Both the position numbers and the translations under genes were made by a program. DNA of 64,000 bases from Casuarina equisetifolia (Eukaryota > Streptophyta > Magnoliopsida > Fagales > Casuarinaceae): the NCBI GenBank assembly GCA_028551475.1, contig CM052360.1:9908501-9972500 (forward strand). The letters are read 5' to 3'. The notes below the pieces were generated by a model, which saw nothing but the letters and a program-made list of their open reading frames with translations, made no database searches and was not told where the DNA came from. Numbering within the stretch: position 1 is the first letter of the stretch; each line of letters begins with the position of its first letter. Shown here one piece after another: positions 25,401-37,610 of the stretch.

Positions 25401-28400
25401 GAATGAGGGAAGGCATCAACGCAGCAGACATCACATAGAAAACACCATAGTTCAATGAAGTACTCAGGATGATGGAAATACTCATTCAATCACCAAGGTT
25501 TAATCAGCTTATCCAGCAGGATCACCATTCTACCACATTACAGGGAACAAAAACAAAATCATGGTAGGGAATGTGAGATGTTACTTGTGTCATCTACACA
25601 ACTATTAGAAGGAGACACATGATTTGTAGTGGGATATTAATCAACATGCAGGATGCTACAGTGTAATATAGTATTTGGCTAGAACCACGATAGAGTAAAT
25701 AAAGCAGTTTCAAAGATTAACCTTGCCCGCCAGGTTGAAGTGCTTCTCGAATTTAGTATCAAACTCTCTTTGCTTCTCTTTCAACTGACCAGTCAGTAGG
25801 CTACCTAATAATATTTATCAGCAAAACTAACAGAGTCAGAAAGAAGAAAAATCCACATTTCATTGGTAGCTAATGCAGAAACGTTCCCTCAATGCAGGAA
25901 GGCCCTATGTCCCTTGGCTGTGCTGGTAAAGGGTAGTTGGGGATGTGGCTAGGTCCTAGCTTCAAACTTACCAAGCCAAAAGGAAAATGTTGAAAGGCCT
26001 ACCTAAACTTAGCAGCAAGGAGGACTACTTCGTGATTTTCACAGAAACCATGATAAAAATCAAGACCAGCTGTAAAATTGAATGCAGAATACAATTGGTT
26101 CAATGATCTAGTCATAATGGTAACTCACAATGGTTTTCAAAGGTTAAACCTACGTCCCTTTAAGAACTCTCAACTTATGTAGCCCAAACCTCAGACTCCA
26201 GGTTTGTTTTATTTACTTTTATTTTCTTTTACCTTGTATATTCTTTTTGAATTTCCCCGTCATACTTTGTGCCTGCTTCATTAAAGCAGTGAACATGCTA
26301 GACCGCAAATCAAATCAAATTAAAATTAATTCGAAAATGCATATCTTGATATCTTATCATATTTAAGGAACATGGAAGGCACCTGTAAGGCTGCTGACAC
26401 GTTCTTCAACTCTTGCGCTTTGCAAACCAGTTTCAGAGACAAACACAATATCAGTTTCAAAAGGAATCCGAGCAGAAATCTGCATATAATTGGAAAACAT
26501 TGGAATATGTCATAAAATCTAGAACCCAAGGATGAAAGGTGTCAAATAACTTAGTGAATGTGAATCCAAGGATAAAAGGTGTTGGATAGCTTAGTGATTA
26601 AACACTTGGTTTCATATCTTGAGTCCATGGACTGAAACCAACTTTCACTTTGGATATTATTTGCTCTTTGGCAGCCCCATGGGTAATAGGAGCTGCCATC
26701 TTTTGTTAATTAGCCCATAACCTCAAGTGGCCAGCAACCGAATAGGGAAAAAAAAAAAAAAAAGTTCTTGAGCAGTTGACATATAATGCACAGCTTTAAG
26801 ATCCTAATCTAGTTTCATGGTTAAATATTTTCCAGAACCAAATATAAGTTATTCACATTATTACCACATACCTGAAAAACTAGAATATTTGGAGAATCCT
26901 CAGATGTGTCAGATAACTTCAACAAACCAAACTTTTTTGCCTGGGGATATCCATACAATAAGAAAGAAATCAAGCTCCATTCTAACGTTCTAACACAAAA
27001 ATGGAATAAGAAATTGGGATGCAAATGGAAATCTATCATACTTGTTCTCCAAGGTTTCCCAGGACCAGATCAGACAAATTGTGAATGTGGTTTGTCTTAA
27101 AACCAGAATAATGGACTTCCAAGTTATCCTGAAAAAGAAGAAATCACGCAGAAGTATAAACCATGTCAGTGTCCAAGCTACAAATGCAAGAGGTCATGAA
27201 ATAACATTCGTTTGGCTTGTAAGTGAAGAATGTTAGGGACTATGCTGCTCCATGGTACTGCTCCTAAGGAAGTATGCACTGGAAGAACAGCCAAAAAACT
27301 TAGTGGCTCAGGAATGTACTTTACAAAGGAGTACTATCATTCATAAAGAAGCAGAACATGACACTTAGCAGTATGTCCTTTGCAAACATTACCATTGATT
27401 TTAAATGAAGCTGCCAATCTCCAACATCCACTCGTGAACCTGATGCAAGGAAAGAATTCGCACGAATATCCAAGTTATCTCTACTCAAACTCAGAGCACT
27501 TCCATCTTCATCAGCCACATAGAAAAATATATGTGCAGTTCGCCCAACGTCCTCATTCAACTTAGATCTGTGGGCAGACCACAACAGTTGATTTATCTTA
27601 TGCAAAATTTCTAATGAAGACAACCTCATTCTGCCAAAATGTATACTATCAAGCGTGCATGGTTTATCACTATTTAATCTAGACATCATAGTTGCACACT
27701 CCCCTCATCCCCAGAACGAAAAAATAACAACAGAAACAGCATCTGCCTGCAGGGAATACTCTCCAAGTGAAAATTGCTTGAGTAACAATTACTATTTTCA
27801 TGCAAGGCCCACAAATATATGGAATGAGGCTTATCTCACGCCTAATTATACACATCATGCATAAACCACAAGTACAGCACTAGGTTTAAAAAATGAGATT
27901 TGCAAGTATCATCATTTAATATGATGCATTTATGTTGTTATATCACTAAATCCACTTAGGTGTGTAGACTAAAGAGCATCCTAGCATAATGAGTCTCACA
28001 TAGGTTCTTTACCGAGTGAGATCAAATTCATAAATGATCTTTAGAAATTTCAATTACAACTTGACTAGTGTTTTTTAAAAAAGAGTGTATAAATGATTGA
28101 TGATTACCTTGTGTCGTTACAAATGGTATTAGAGTCTATTAGCAACTTTGTGTGATATCAATGCACTGGAAAATGTAAATCTTGACAAGTGGTTGGTTAT
28201 CTATATCAAGCGAAGAAGGTTATGACGCCCTTGAGAATTTAGTCTCAAATTATGAGGGTCATTATCGTATATTAAACTTTGTATTGATTGAATAGACAAT
28301 TTAGATGCTTATGATTGCTAGCTCTCACGTTGGTCTTTGTCAAATGATACTGGACTTTACAGGATATTTTTAAAGAGTTCTAGTTGCAATTTAGCTCTAG

Positions 28401-30211
28401 TCTTTGGGGAGTGACGGCATAAATTGTAGTTAGAGATTCTTTGATCGTCTACAGAAACTATAAGTTAAGAGTTCTAAATTGGTGATAAAATGTATAAGAA
28501 AATTCTGCCAAAGGTAGACCCAATAAATCTATTTAAACAACTGCAAACAGTGGATTTTTAGAAGCTACTTTAATTTGTAAGATGTTTTCCTCTCTCCATT
28601 CTTAAGGCCATATTCATACAAAGATCACACTCACCATACCACATGCATTTGATAAACCAAACATCATATTATATGGGTCTGGCCACTTACTGCTCAACTT
28701 GGACACCAATCCGAACAGCCCAATCTCCCCCATAGCCACTACCATCAACCTTGGATTTCAAGAAACTTGTTGCCAACACCATCTCCTGGTCGACCAGAAC
28801 TTGATGTCCAAAATCACGCCCATTATGATGTGTCCAACCATATGTGCTTAGGTCATCAGAATTTTGACAGACATGTCTCATGGAATATCTCCCATCCTTT
28901 ACACCAAGCCACATCAACCCAGCAATCAGAGACCGTGGAGTCCTGCCAATTACAGCAACTTTAACCACACATTTTTTGTGATTCATAGAGCTGGATGAAA
29001 ATAGAGAACAAAGGAATATAAAAACCATAACCATCAACAATGATTGTTTTCCCCTTCTTTGCAAACAAAATCATTCTGCAGAGAACCAGTTTTCAGCTCG
29101 TAGCATAACCGAATGCCTTGTAATTGTGATTGTAACAGCAGTAGTCATTTTCAAACACGAATTCCAAACAGACTCATGTTTGCGCATCTGGGAATTATGA
29201 ATACTTAAATTTGATTTCTGAAAAAAGCATGTCTTTCTACAAATGCATAAAAAGCGACAAGCACAAAAATATCTTTCATCTCTAAATATGGATTATTATT
29301 TCCACTCCACATACACACATGCTTGTTTGCACGTCCGGGGAATACGAATACTTAAATTTCATTTCCAAAAACAAGCATAAAAAATGCTTCATGTTTAAAA
29401 CTGGACTTTTATTTCCTTAGTTTAGATATGTACAGCCATTATCTAACGCCAATTTCTAGAATACGGTCCCACAACAGCTTACCCCATCTTTAGAAAGTTT
29501 TGGTACAAACATATAAATCAACGTCAGAAATGTTGGTTCTTTTCATTGTTAAAACAAGAAGTCCATGACCTGGATAGTGAAATCTATTCATTTTATGCAT
29601 ATCCACACTTCACTTCGTTGAGTATTTTGTAATGCCAAAATTCAAAATCAACCGTCCTTTCAATCAAGAGAAATAAATAGTATAGAAACAATCAGTAAAA
29701 AGATAAATTTTTTGCAATGGCAATGGCAAATACCTTGCACGAATCCCAAGATAAACTTGAGGGCGATAGGTTCCCCAATACAAGCTCTCTCTGTGCTGGC
29801 CTTGGAACTGCCATTACCAATTCATCCACACTTCATATGCAATAAATACCAAAAGGAACAAAAAATAGGGAGGGGGGGGGGGGGGGGGGGAGGAAAAAAG
29901 TCACACTTCACCTGAGGAAGGTCTATGAGTTTTGGAGCAGGAAATGGCGTAATAGCCCTTGGTCTTGAAGCATCTTCAGCCGAATTTACAAAATAACGAA
30001 TCAGAAAGAAGATCGCCGAGAACGCGAAAACGCTAAGCCCGAGCAAAACTCTCAGATTAACGTTGAAAATCCTAATTCCGGTATGAGCTCTGCTTCTGCC
30101 TTTAAGTGTCTTCACATTAGGCTTTGTCTTGCGGGAAGAAGCGTCTTTCTCGTCGGCGTCCGTGGCGGGTTGAGTTCTGCTTCGAGCGCTCCTCCGGCCA
30201 CTTCCCACCAT
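19421..30211 (-). CDS. GCS1: Mannosyl-oligosaccharide glucosidase (alpha-glucosidase I, GH63)
   Basis: It removes the outermost alpha-1,2-glucose from the Glc3Man9GlcNAc2 glycan in the ER, the first trimming step after N-glycosylation. There are 22 exons, 5' to 3': 30211-29912, 29807-29734, 28942-28691, 27567-27393, 27128-27042, 26940-26872, 26479-26383, 25804-25722, 25133-25026, 24444-24323, 24154-24047, 23890-23817, 22877-22752, 22314-22247, 21633-21484, 21403-21353, 21035-20979, 20462-20313, 20123-20032, 19915-19806, 19706-19643 and 19565-19421. They total 2562 nt, or 853 aa, close to the Arabidopsis protein. The cytosolic N-terminus is Arg-rich and residues about 53-75 form a signal anchor (type II membrane protein). 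GH63 landmarks: [44 protein letters not shown] and G-Y-V-S-L-F-P-F. The start is the ATG at 30211. Confidence 0.95.
21175..21188. repeat. Poly-C run in a GCS1 intron
   Basis: A homopolymer of about 14 C followed by T-rich sequence, and an A-run shortly after (21231-21246). Intronic simple sequence. Confidence 0.7.
27933..28560 (+). mobile_element. Possible small LTR-retroelement relic in GCS1 intron
   Basis: This 1.1-kb intron (between exons 28942-28691 and 27567-27393) contains tggtattagagtc at 28124-28136, close to the tRNA-Met primer-binding motif. It follows a block that begins TG (about 27933) and ends CA (28121). That resembles an LTR plus primer-binding site of a non-autonomous (TRIM-like) element. 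I found no second LTR, so only a fragment may remain. Confidence 0.35.
29872..29890. repeat. Run of 19 G beside the GCS1 exon-1 donor
   Basis: A homopolymer of 19 G on the plus strand. On the GCS1 sense strand it is a C19 tract that starts about 20 bases inside intron 1, just after the splice donor at 29911. Confidence 0.8.
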
Positions 30212-31436
30212 TTTCAAACGGTTAGGGATTAATCTACCAGAATTGATAGTTGCATAACCGGATCCAGGTATCTTCAGGTAGCGAGGACAAGCGAATCGAA
30301 GGCTGTCTCCCGTTACGAGTGTGCCGGGAATACCACAGTGAGCACGAGCGGCGAAAAAGGCTAAATTATAGAATCATTCTCCGGTAAGATTCTTCATGAG
30401 AAAAAAATTAAACAATAAAACTGAAAATTTCTTCTTCAATAAATGCTGTCACTTAAATTTTAATTAAAAAATTATATATTTACCTTGATTTTTTTTTTCT
30501 TTTCTTAAACTTTAGAATAACAAGCTCTTAAAATAATTAGGTTTTAGTTATTTAAACTTAAAATCTTATTAAAAAGCACATAGAGTAAAATTTCATTATT
30601 AAAAGTTTAACAAAATAAACTAAAATTTAATAATGGTAAACTAATAAAAACTTTAACAATAAGATCTGAAATTTAACATTTTATATGCATAAGTTGGATA
30701 CATATTAAAAAAAAATAAAATTTAAAATTTAAAATTATTCAACCTTAAGAATAAGATTTTCATAAAGTTGTAAAATATAATGGTCTTAAATATTTTTTTT
30801 ATTAAATGGTTATAATAGTTTATTTGATCTGATTAATTGATTAGTTATTTATAATAACTTAAAATCATAATCAAATTAAGTAACTAGTATGTTGTAATAT
30901 TTTAGAATCAATAGGTAGTTAGTTTCTTACAATAGTTTTGGGTCAAAAAATTGTATTTAAAAGGATTTTTTCCTCTTAAAGTAGTTTTTGTGAAATTTCT
31001 CCAATAAAACTTTCTCTTTTTAGCAAGATTTATTTATAATTTTAGATGATGATGCGAAAGTGGGCCTGTAAGTGGACTAAACCCAGCTATATGAACTTAC
31101 TGGGTCGGATACCAGTATTTTCCAGTAAGAGAAAGCCATAAATGCAACTGGCTCCGTAAAAGGATTTTCTTTAACTGTTGCAGTTTCGGCGTATTTGAGT
31201 TTTCAAGAGGATTTCTTACACTTCAGTGGCGCAGCTCCAAGGTTGATTGAAATTAAGAATAATTGAAGATAGAGCTCTGGATCATAATAAACGAAAGTCA
31301 GTTCCTACTTCACTTCAGAACTGCCTCTTACCCGGCTTGAGGGAAGCCGAGAAACATGGAAAGGGATTAAAGATACCCGTTGTTGTCTGTCTGCAAATTA
31401 GCAGCTCTAGAGATACAGATACAGAAGAAGCCGCCA
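30212..31436. other. GCS1 promoter and AT-rich spacer
   Basis: The first 150 bases hold the likely GCS1 leader and core promoter (minus strand). From about 30390 to 31030 the DNA is extremely AT-rich with A/T homopolymers and no coding features. The 3' end of the next minus-strand gene lies just to the right. Confidence 0.5.
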
Positions 31437-33275
31437 TTAATGTTCGTTATAATTGGCAAGACTCAGCCTTTTCCTCCTCCCACTAAAGCTCAGGCTGCGC
31501 ATCAGATTTGGAAGGCAGCGCCCCGCGGACTTCGAGAGTTTCTTCCGCCCCGGACTGTAACTTCCGTCGAGAGTTGTCTCGATAGTGCAGGCGGCGCTTG
31601 CTGTAGATTCATCAGGGGTTATGTTTGTAGATTTTGGAAGAATACGAGAAACGGAGGGTCTGTCTTTTGGCCTTGCTTGTGAGCTTCGACTGCCATCGAC
31701 AGTGTCTCCCCTGAAGCTCTCTCGGAAAAGCTCAAATAGTTTCTTTTTCATATCTTTGGGTGGGGGTTGAGGAATGGATCTGGGTCTACCGTCCACGTAA
31801 AGAGGTTGATCAAACTGAGCAACTTCTTTGAACCTGCTTTGGTGGATAGAACTGTTATCACGAGACGGGGTTGTATCTGCATGAACACAAGGTAGCTGAA
31901 AGTTAAAGACGCAAGAGACATGCAAATCTAAAGTAATTGCAGATAGAGTTCTAGCACAAATTGAAACCAACTCTTACCACCGCTAACACTGAAGAAATCC
32001 TCGCAGTCAGATTCCAAGGGGAAAAGTGGATCAAAATACATTTCCTCTTTGGCACCTGCGTGCAACAATGCGTCGAGTTAATTAAGGATGGGATTTTTCA
32101 ACATTGTCAAGAAATCCCAAGCCCAAAGCTGGCGAACCATTGCATTTGGCAATGATCTCCTTGGCCTTTCTTTATTCTTTCTGTGGCTCACACAAGGATT
32201 TCTGCCAGTATAAACCCAAAGTGCAACTTGAAAGATAATACCAAGGCTTACAACTACCAACAAGAGAAAAAATTCTTATCTAATTCTAGCCAAGAATTAG
32301 ACTAAACTTAGCTTAAAAGACTCTTCAGTTACTTAAGCTCCTCCTCTTCCTCTTCTACTCCTAATTCATACGCGCAATATATTTTTCAACAATGTGGAAG
32401 CTGAAGTCACATAACAATGAAGGAGGACCCTGAAAGAAGATTTATTGAGTTGAATCCTGGGAAATCTACATACTTCCCCGACTAATCTGCGTTTTGAGAA
32501 GACTTCACACCCTGGAAAACAAGTTCATCTCACAAGACATCAGTTTTCCAACTTCCTCCCCCAAAGTCAAAGGCGTACTGGCAGTTTTTTGCGATCTACT
32601 TTCTATATTATCATTGCCATTGTTGTGTACAATGGAGACCGATGGTAGACCGCTCCTAAATACTGTTTGCAGGGTCCAAAAATGTCTTAGTTGTGAAAAT
32701 GAATTCACGAAAACATCATAATCAAGGAGCGAACTGTCGTGGTTTATTAGGAAGTCAAACCGTATTTTTTCAAAGAAACGTATTAAGAACCTATAAGCAC
32801 CAACTCATAAATCATATTCATCCCGATCAAAACAAGATACCTGCGTTGTAAAATGTGATTGTAAAATCTGAAAAGACAAGTTGATAGTTACGCAGAAAAT
32901 GATTTGGCGAAAGTTGACGGGGAAAACAGAACAATATTCCTGATAATCCAAACTCATAAAAAAGGAGGATGCGAACGAAATGAACTCACAGCAGATAAAG
33001 ACTACTACTATACTTGATTCAGGCTACAAAATAAACTGTAGCAATTGAAAGTGCAGAACCATACTTGATTCCCGGGATATCGGTGATGAGCGAGGCTTCC
33101 AACCAACAGCGGCAATTGAGTTTTGGACGTTGACTTTGTTTTTCTTGGTTGATGACTCGATTAAGCCACTCTCCGGCTTAGAACTAGTTGAGCGAGGAAG
33201 TTTCAAGGCCAAGTTCGAGACTGTAGAAAGAGGAACAGAACCCCCCATCTCCAAGACATTGCTATGGCTATCCAT
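31437..33275 (-). CDS. At3g27210-like uncharacterised plant protein
   Basis: Exons 33275-33065, 32055-31978 and 31876-31437 join with GT-AG introns to give 242 aa (729 nt with stop). Features: a Ser-rich N-terminus with V-G-W-K-P-R-S-S-P-I-S-R-E; the motif Y-F-D-P ... L-E-S-D-C-E-D-F-F-S-V-S-G-D then T-P-S-R; a Pro/basic middle part; and an Arg-rich end with R-C-L-P-N-L-M-R-S-L-S-F. From memory this matches the family annotated as uncharacterised protein At3g27210, of similar length. No biochemical role is known to me and no membrane segment or enzyme motif is visible. The start is the ATG at 33275; a longer upstream frame lacks the family pattern. Confidence 0.75.
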
Positions 33276-34735
33276 CAGAAACTCAGATTCTGGTTTCCAC
33301 AATTCTAGATGGAAAAGAGCTAGAAGAGAAGAGGGGAAGTTAGTTGCTTGGCTTTGAAAAGGAAAAAGCAGACTTTTTCTCAACAAAATTTCTGGCGTGG
33401 GAGCTGATTAATCTTAAAAGGGAAGTAATGGCATATGAAGACATGGGTCCCTCGAAAAAATACTTCGTAAAAATTGCAGTTTTCTTTCTCTGAACTTTTC
33501 AGAGACCCCATGGCAGAAAAGTGGAAGGATGGATTGACAATATTATAGCATGGCGCTAAGTGGGAACAATTTATTCAACTTTTTGTAGGAAATGGTTCTT
33601 GTTTCGTATCTTTGTAGAGACATAATGATTAATGCAACGATTGATTGAATCCGTGGGATATGATTGAATATTCTGAAGCCATGCTCAAATCTTTCCCCCT
33701 AATGTAGTTTAAATTCAAATAACAAATCTTCCCTGTTAGTACATGCCAAGCATGATTCTTCTTTTCAAACTTATTTAGGTGTATTATCACTTGACTATCT
33801 CTAATCAATCCAGTCGTGCTAGCACAAATCAGTATGTGTACATCTTACCAACCTGCAGGCTGTAGCTTCGAACAATGATTAAAAAATAATTTTCTGATTC
33901 TACTAGATGTCACGACTTAACAGGAATATGCTTTAATATTGCACATTATATAGAAAATTGATCTTCTTATATCCAAAGAATCTCAGTGACAAAGCATTAT
34001 TTTGCGTGAAATTCATGAAGAGCATTCTCTTAATAGGCAGAAGTTTTCTAAATCTAGGAAAGAAATACACATGACCAAGATTTTTTATTTTTGAAATCTA
34101 CTAAAACATGATTAGGTGAACTAACCTCAACCCTTAAAAAAGGTTTTATTTTTTCCTGACTATGTTTCCATTATATTTCAAGTTGTACCAAAAATTATTT
34201 TAGATAATTTATAGAGCCGCAAATTGACTTGTGAACTAATCGATGTGACAAAAACTATGCCTATAATTCCAACAACAAAAAAACATACTAATAGAATTTT
34301 TCATTAAAAAGCACTTGATAGAACTTTTTTTGTCCAAATTTAATTATTATAGATCAAAAGTTAAGGAATTTAGAGTAAAACACAAAGTAACGGCTTTCAA
34401 TGCTATTGATTTAAGACCATGAAGAGGAATAAAAACCCCAAGAGATAACATAATTGGTCAATGAGCATGCCTAATGACGTGGATCATTAAATCAGTCCAA
34501 TTCTCGTAGATTAGAGATGAAACGACAATGCAGTTCCCACTTAAATTTCTTGATCTTGATGTTATGATGGAAGAGACAAAAGATATGCCTCTGATTATCC
34601 ATCCGCCCTGTGTAAAATGTACAGGTTATCATATCAAATCGCCAGATCACCAAGCCAACACAACAAAATCTAATCGTGCAATTTCATAAACCTCGCCACT
34701 GTTTCCTACGTGCCTGTCGCGGTACTTTCTTCGCT

Positions 34736-34770
<35 letters not shown>

Positions 34771-35453
34771 ATTGCTTTCAACGTGCCTTGTCCGTAACAA
34801 TTAATTCACTTGGCATCAACTTGGAAATTTAAGTTACCTACCGAAGCAACTGCCAGAGAATCGTCGATGGCAATCCATTGATTTTGTCCTTACTTGTAGA
34901 CTAATACAAGGCCCTGCGCACTCAGAAGTTGCTAGTTCGGTAAACCACTAGACCCCAACAATCTCAGCGGCGGAAGGTATTTAAGATGCTGAAGAGAACC
35001 AGAGTTCCCCTTGGAGTTTTTGAAAGGACAGTGCATCGACTTAGAACAAGGAGTAGCATATTCTACAAAGATAAATCATACACATGCGGACAGAGGATTT
35101 GAGAAAAGAATCACATACGTCTTGCTTAGCATACTGTGTTACACTGGCTACAAAGACGAGGCAAAAAAACTCTGTAGGGTCTCATACTGTCCTATCAATC
35201 AGGTGCCAATACCTACCAATCACGAAACTATCAGATCCGTAATCATGCTGAAACTGTGGTGAAGCATTGAGAAATTAATTTCAGGAATAACCATGTCTAT
35301 TTATTTTTGAAGAAGGCATATCCCCTTATGGTTCTCGTTTCTTTCTCCCAGTAACCTCTCGTACACCAAATTTACCAACCTCCTCTCTCCCTCCTCTCCC
35401 CCCCCCCCTCCTTATAAGAATCAGCTTTGATTGGCATAAAGTGCCATCTTAGT
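33276..35453. other. Intergenic region
   Basis: Upstream of the At3g27210-like gene and of the small protein gene at 35454. AT-rich, with no recognised domain. A plus frame near 34986-35262 (from an ATG at 34986) has no family signature and breaks after about 38 codons. Confidence 0.4.
34737..34770. repeat. Hexanucleotide repeat (gtcgtt)n
   Basis: About five tandem copies of gtcgtt ending in gtcattg. A simple sequence repeat outside any gene model. Confidence 0.85.
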
Positions 35454-35840
35454 ATGGATAGGAGAGGCATTAAGGGAGATGAGCCAAAAGCGAAAAGCTT
35501 CCGCCATGAAAGCTACGATAACAGAAGGGTGTTTTTGAGAAGCTATCCTCTTCAATGGAAGGGAGAACAGGGTGGGTACAGCGAAGAAGATCATGGTGAG
35601 TCTCACCGAAGGAAGCAATCAAACCAGACTGAGGAAGAAGATTATCAAGAAACCCAGGAAGAAGATTATCCTCCTGATGCAGGCAATCAGAAGAGACCCA
35701 TGAAGAATGTTATCCTATCTGTGTTTCACTGGGGAGAGAAGTTTTTATTCTTAAAGAGGGTTAAGGATATGTTCACAGTTCATGTCATTACATGTATCCC
35801 AGTTAGCTTTAGGAGACCCAGTGCACTACTTTCAGCTTGA
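35454..35840 (+). CDS. Small uncharacterised plant protein (128 aa)
   Basis: Single exon from the ATG at 35454 to the TGA at 35840. The N-terminus is basic (M-D-R-R-G), followed by Y-D-N-R-R-V-F-L-R-S-Y-P-L-Q-W. A Glu/Gln-rich acidic middle follows (E-E-E-D-Y-Q-E-T repeated as E-E-D-Y). The C-terminus is compact and basic: V-I-L-S-V-F-H-W-G-E-K ... K-R-V-K-D ... V-I-T-C-I-P-V. The clearly divided composition and the R-V-F-L-R-S-Y-P motif suggest a real gene of a small plant-specific family, but I cannot name a function. A pyrimidine-rich stretch and ccttataag lie 35-60 bases upstream. An extra 3' exon cannot be excluded. Confidence 0.6.
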   Translation: MDRRGIKGDEPKAKSFRHESYDNRRVFLRSYPLQWKGEQGGYSEEDHGESHRRKQSNQTEEEDYQETQEEDYPPDAGNQKRPMKNVILSVFHWGEKFLFLKRVKDMFTVHVITCIPVSFRRPSALLSA

Positions 35841-36393
35841 CTACCTACTGTTACTTCTTCATCTTCCTCCCAATTTCACTGTTTCATAGAGTACATACCA
35901 TTAAAGTCAATTATTTTAAAGGGGATGAACTCAGCGCTCTTGTGTAACTCACAAATAGCTTGCTTCAATCAGAAATTTTATACTTCCGCCGTTGCATAGC
36001 GAACCAGACTCAGAATGTATACTCTGACAAACACATCTGGGTTATCCTACCATATGGCAACTTAAATGAATATTTCATTCGCATTCCCGTTGGGTTTCCC
36101 ACTTAACATTTATGTGCCAATAGACTATAATAGTACACAATAAGAGGCTCTAACATGGCACATGATACTTGTTCCATCTTAAAAATTACCAAGAAAATGA
36201 TTAATGATCAAGTATTTGCAAATAATGGTTGCATCACTAATCAACAAATTTCCAGAGAATCATCTGCCTTTAATATGAGCATGTCAACAAGGTCTTGAAA
36301 TAATAGTCAGCACTGTCCAAGGAGTGAGATCTTTTCTATCTAAGAGGGAAAAAAGGGCAAAGCTTACATTTGTATCAATAGCCAAGATAGGGC

Positions 36394-37610
36394 TTAGAAA
36401 AAGATAATTGACACACCGATTGAAATGCATCCAACAGCCACCCACGGACTCAAGCGCTCACCTTTTTCAGAAAAACAAACAAGGAAATGTCAGAATTTCA
36501 GACTCTAAAGAAAGATAAAGTATGCGAATAGAAGTTCATATAATCCTGGAAAAATGTATATCCTATAATTGCTATTTCGTTTTCTCTTCTATGGTTGGCA
36601 TGTTTACAACTTAGATGCCAGATAGGCTGAACATCATTAACAGCCAGTCTGCAACTCTGTCACAAGGTTTTCCAGGTGTTCAACAAAAAGGGAAAATATG
36701 AAGCAGTTGAGGAATATCCCAATAAATATGGTGATAAAAGATCTGAAGGCCTACCAATTCTAGCTGCCTTCCAAAAGAAACTACGGAACCTGTCAGATAA
36801 GCATATTAGTCATTAGGACACGATACAACCGCTTCATACAAGAGAACATAAAAACTCGTCACCGGACAATGTACAATGTAGTACACTACAGAAGTTGTTT
36901 TTATCATTTTCAGATGGCTATGTAAAACCAGTTTTAAAGACTGTTTGATACAATATAAGACAGTACAGATAGACACTCTCCTATTTTCAACAGCAAGGGC
37001 TAACGATGTTCTGCAGAAGAGCAAAAAGGAGAATTCAAACCAGGGTAGTCAGGCAAAAAGAAGATCTCGACATATCCTGGGAGTCCAAAAGGCTGTGGTT
37101 ATATGAAGTTGGTTTCCTGATAGGAAGCAGGGATTGTTTTTCCGTATACTACATCCTTCTATATTGAGGGTGAAGTGATGTGCACTCACATTGCCATTTA
37201 AATTCGAATGCTGGCTTGGTTGGGTAGTAAAGCCACCAACCATGACAGGCCAAATGCAAAAAATTATGTTTAATGCAAAAGTTTCAAAGACAATTAACTG
37301 ACACTCCTATCAATTGCTTTGACAGAACTGCAAGAACAATCTATTGATCGTATACAACAATTGCAGAAACAGAAAACTAAAACAACAGAAAGAACATACC
37401 CTGTTCTCTGCTCAAGGATTGCTGGAAAATGCATCTTAAAAAAAGTGCAGGCACATATTCCCAACAGCACTACTGTTAAAAAAGAATGGAAGTTGAAGAG
37501 CGCTGACTGGATCCCAGAAATAACCATGTCAAAACCTTATTGATTATAAGATAATCAACAGGAAGAATACAAGATTTACAAGATTCACACAGTAAAATGC
37601 ACTTTACCAT
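36394..37610 (-). CDS. Protein Kish (TMEM167 family)
   Basis: A small two-span membrane protein of the Golgi and early secretory pathway. Exons: 37610-37608 (ATG only), 37506-37400, 36789-36755 and 36461-36394. The total is 213 nt, or 70 aa, the usual family size. The protein reads M-S-A-L-F-N-F-H-S-F-L-T-V-V-L-L-G-I (first membrane span), then F-P-A-I-L-E-Q-R-T-G, F-F-W-K-A-A-R-I-G-E-R, L-S-P-W-V-A-V-G and a second span ending F-F. The start codon forms its own coding exon, because GT follows the ATG directly and the next exon supplies S-A-L-F-N-F; frame and family both require this. The sequence upstream of the ATG is shared with the PRP16 gene (see the repeat entries). Confidence 0.9.

Noticed and set aside
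34986..35262. Possible small gene upstream of 35454
   Set aside because: The ATG frame from 34986 ends after about 38 codons, and the overlapping longer frame has no family signature.
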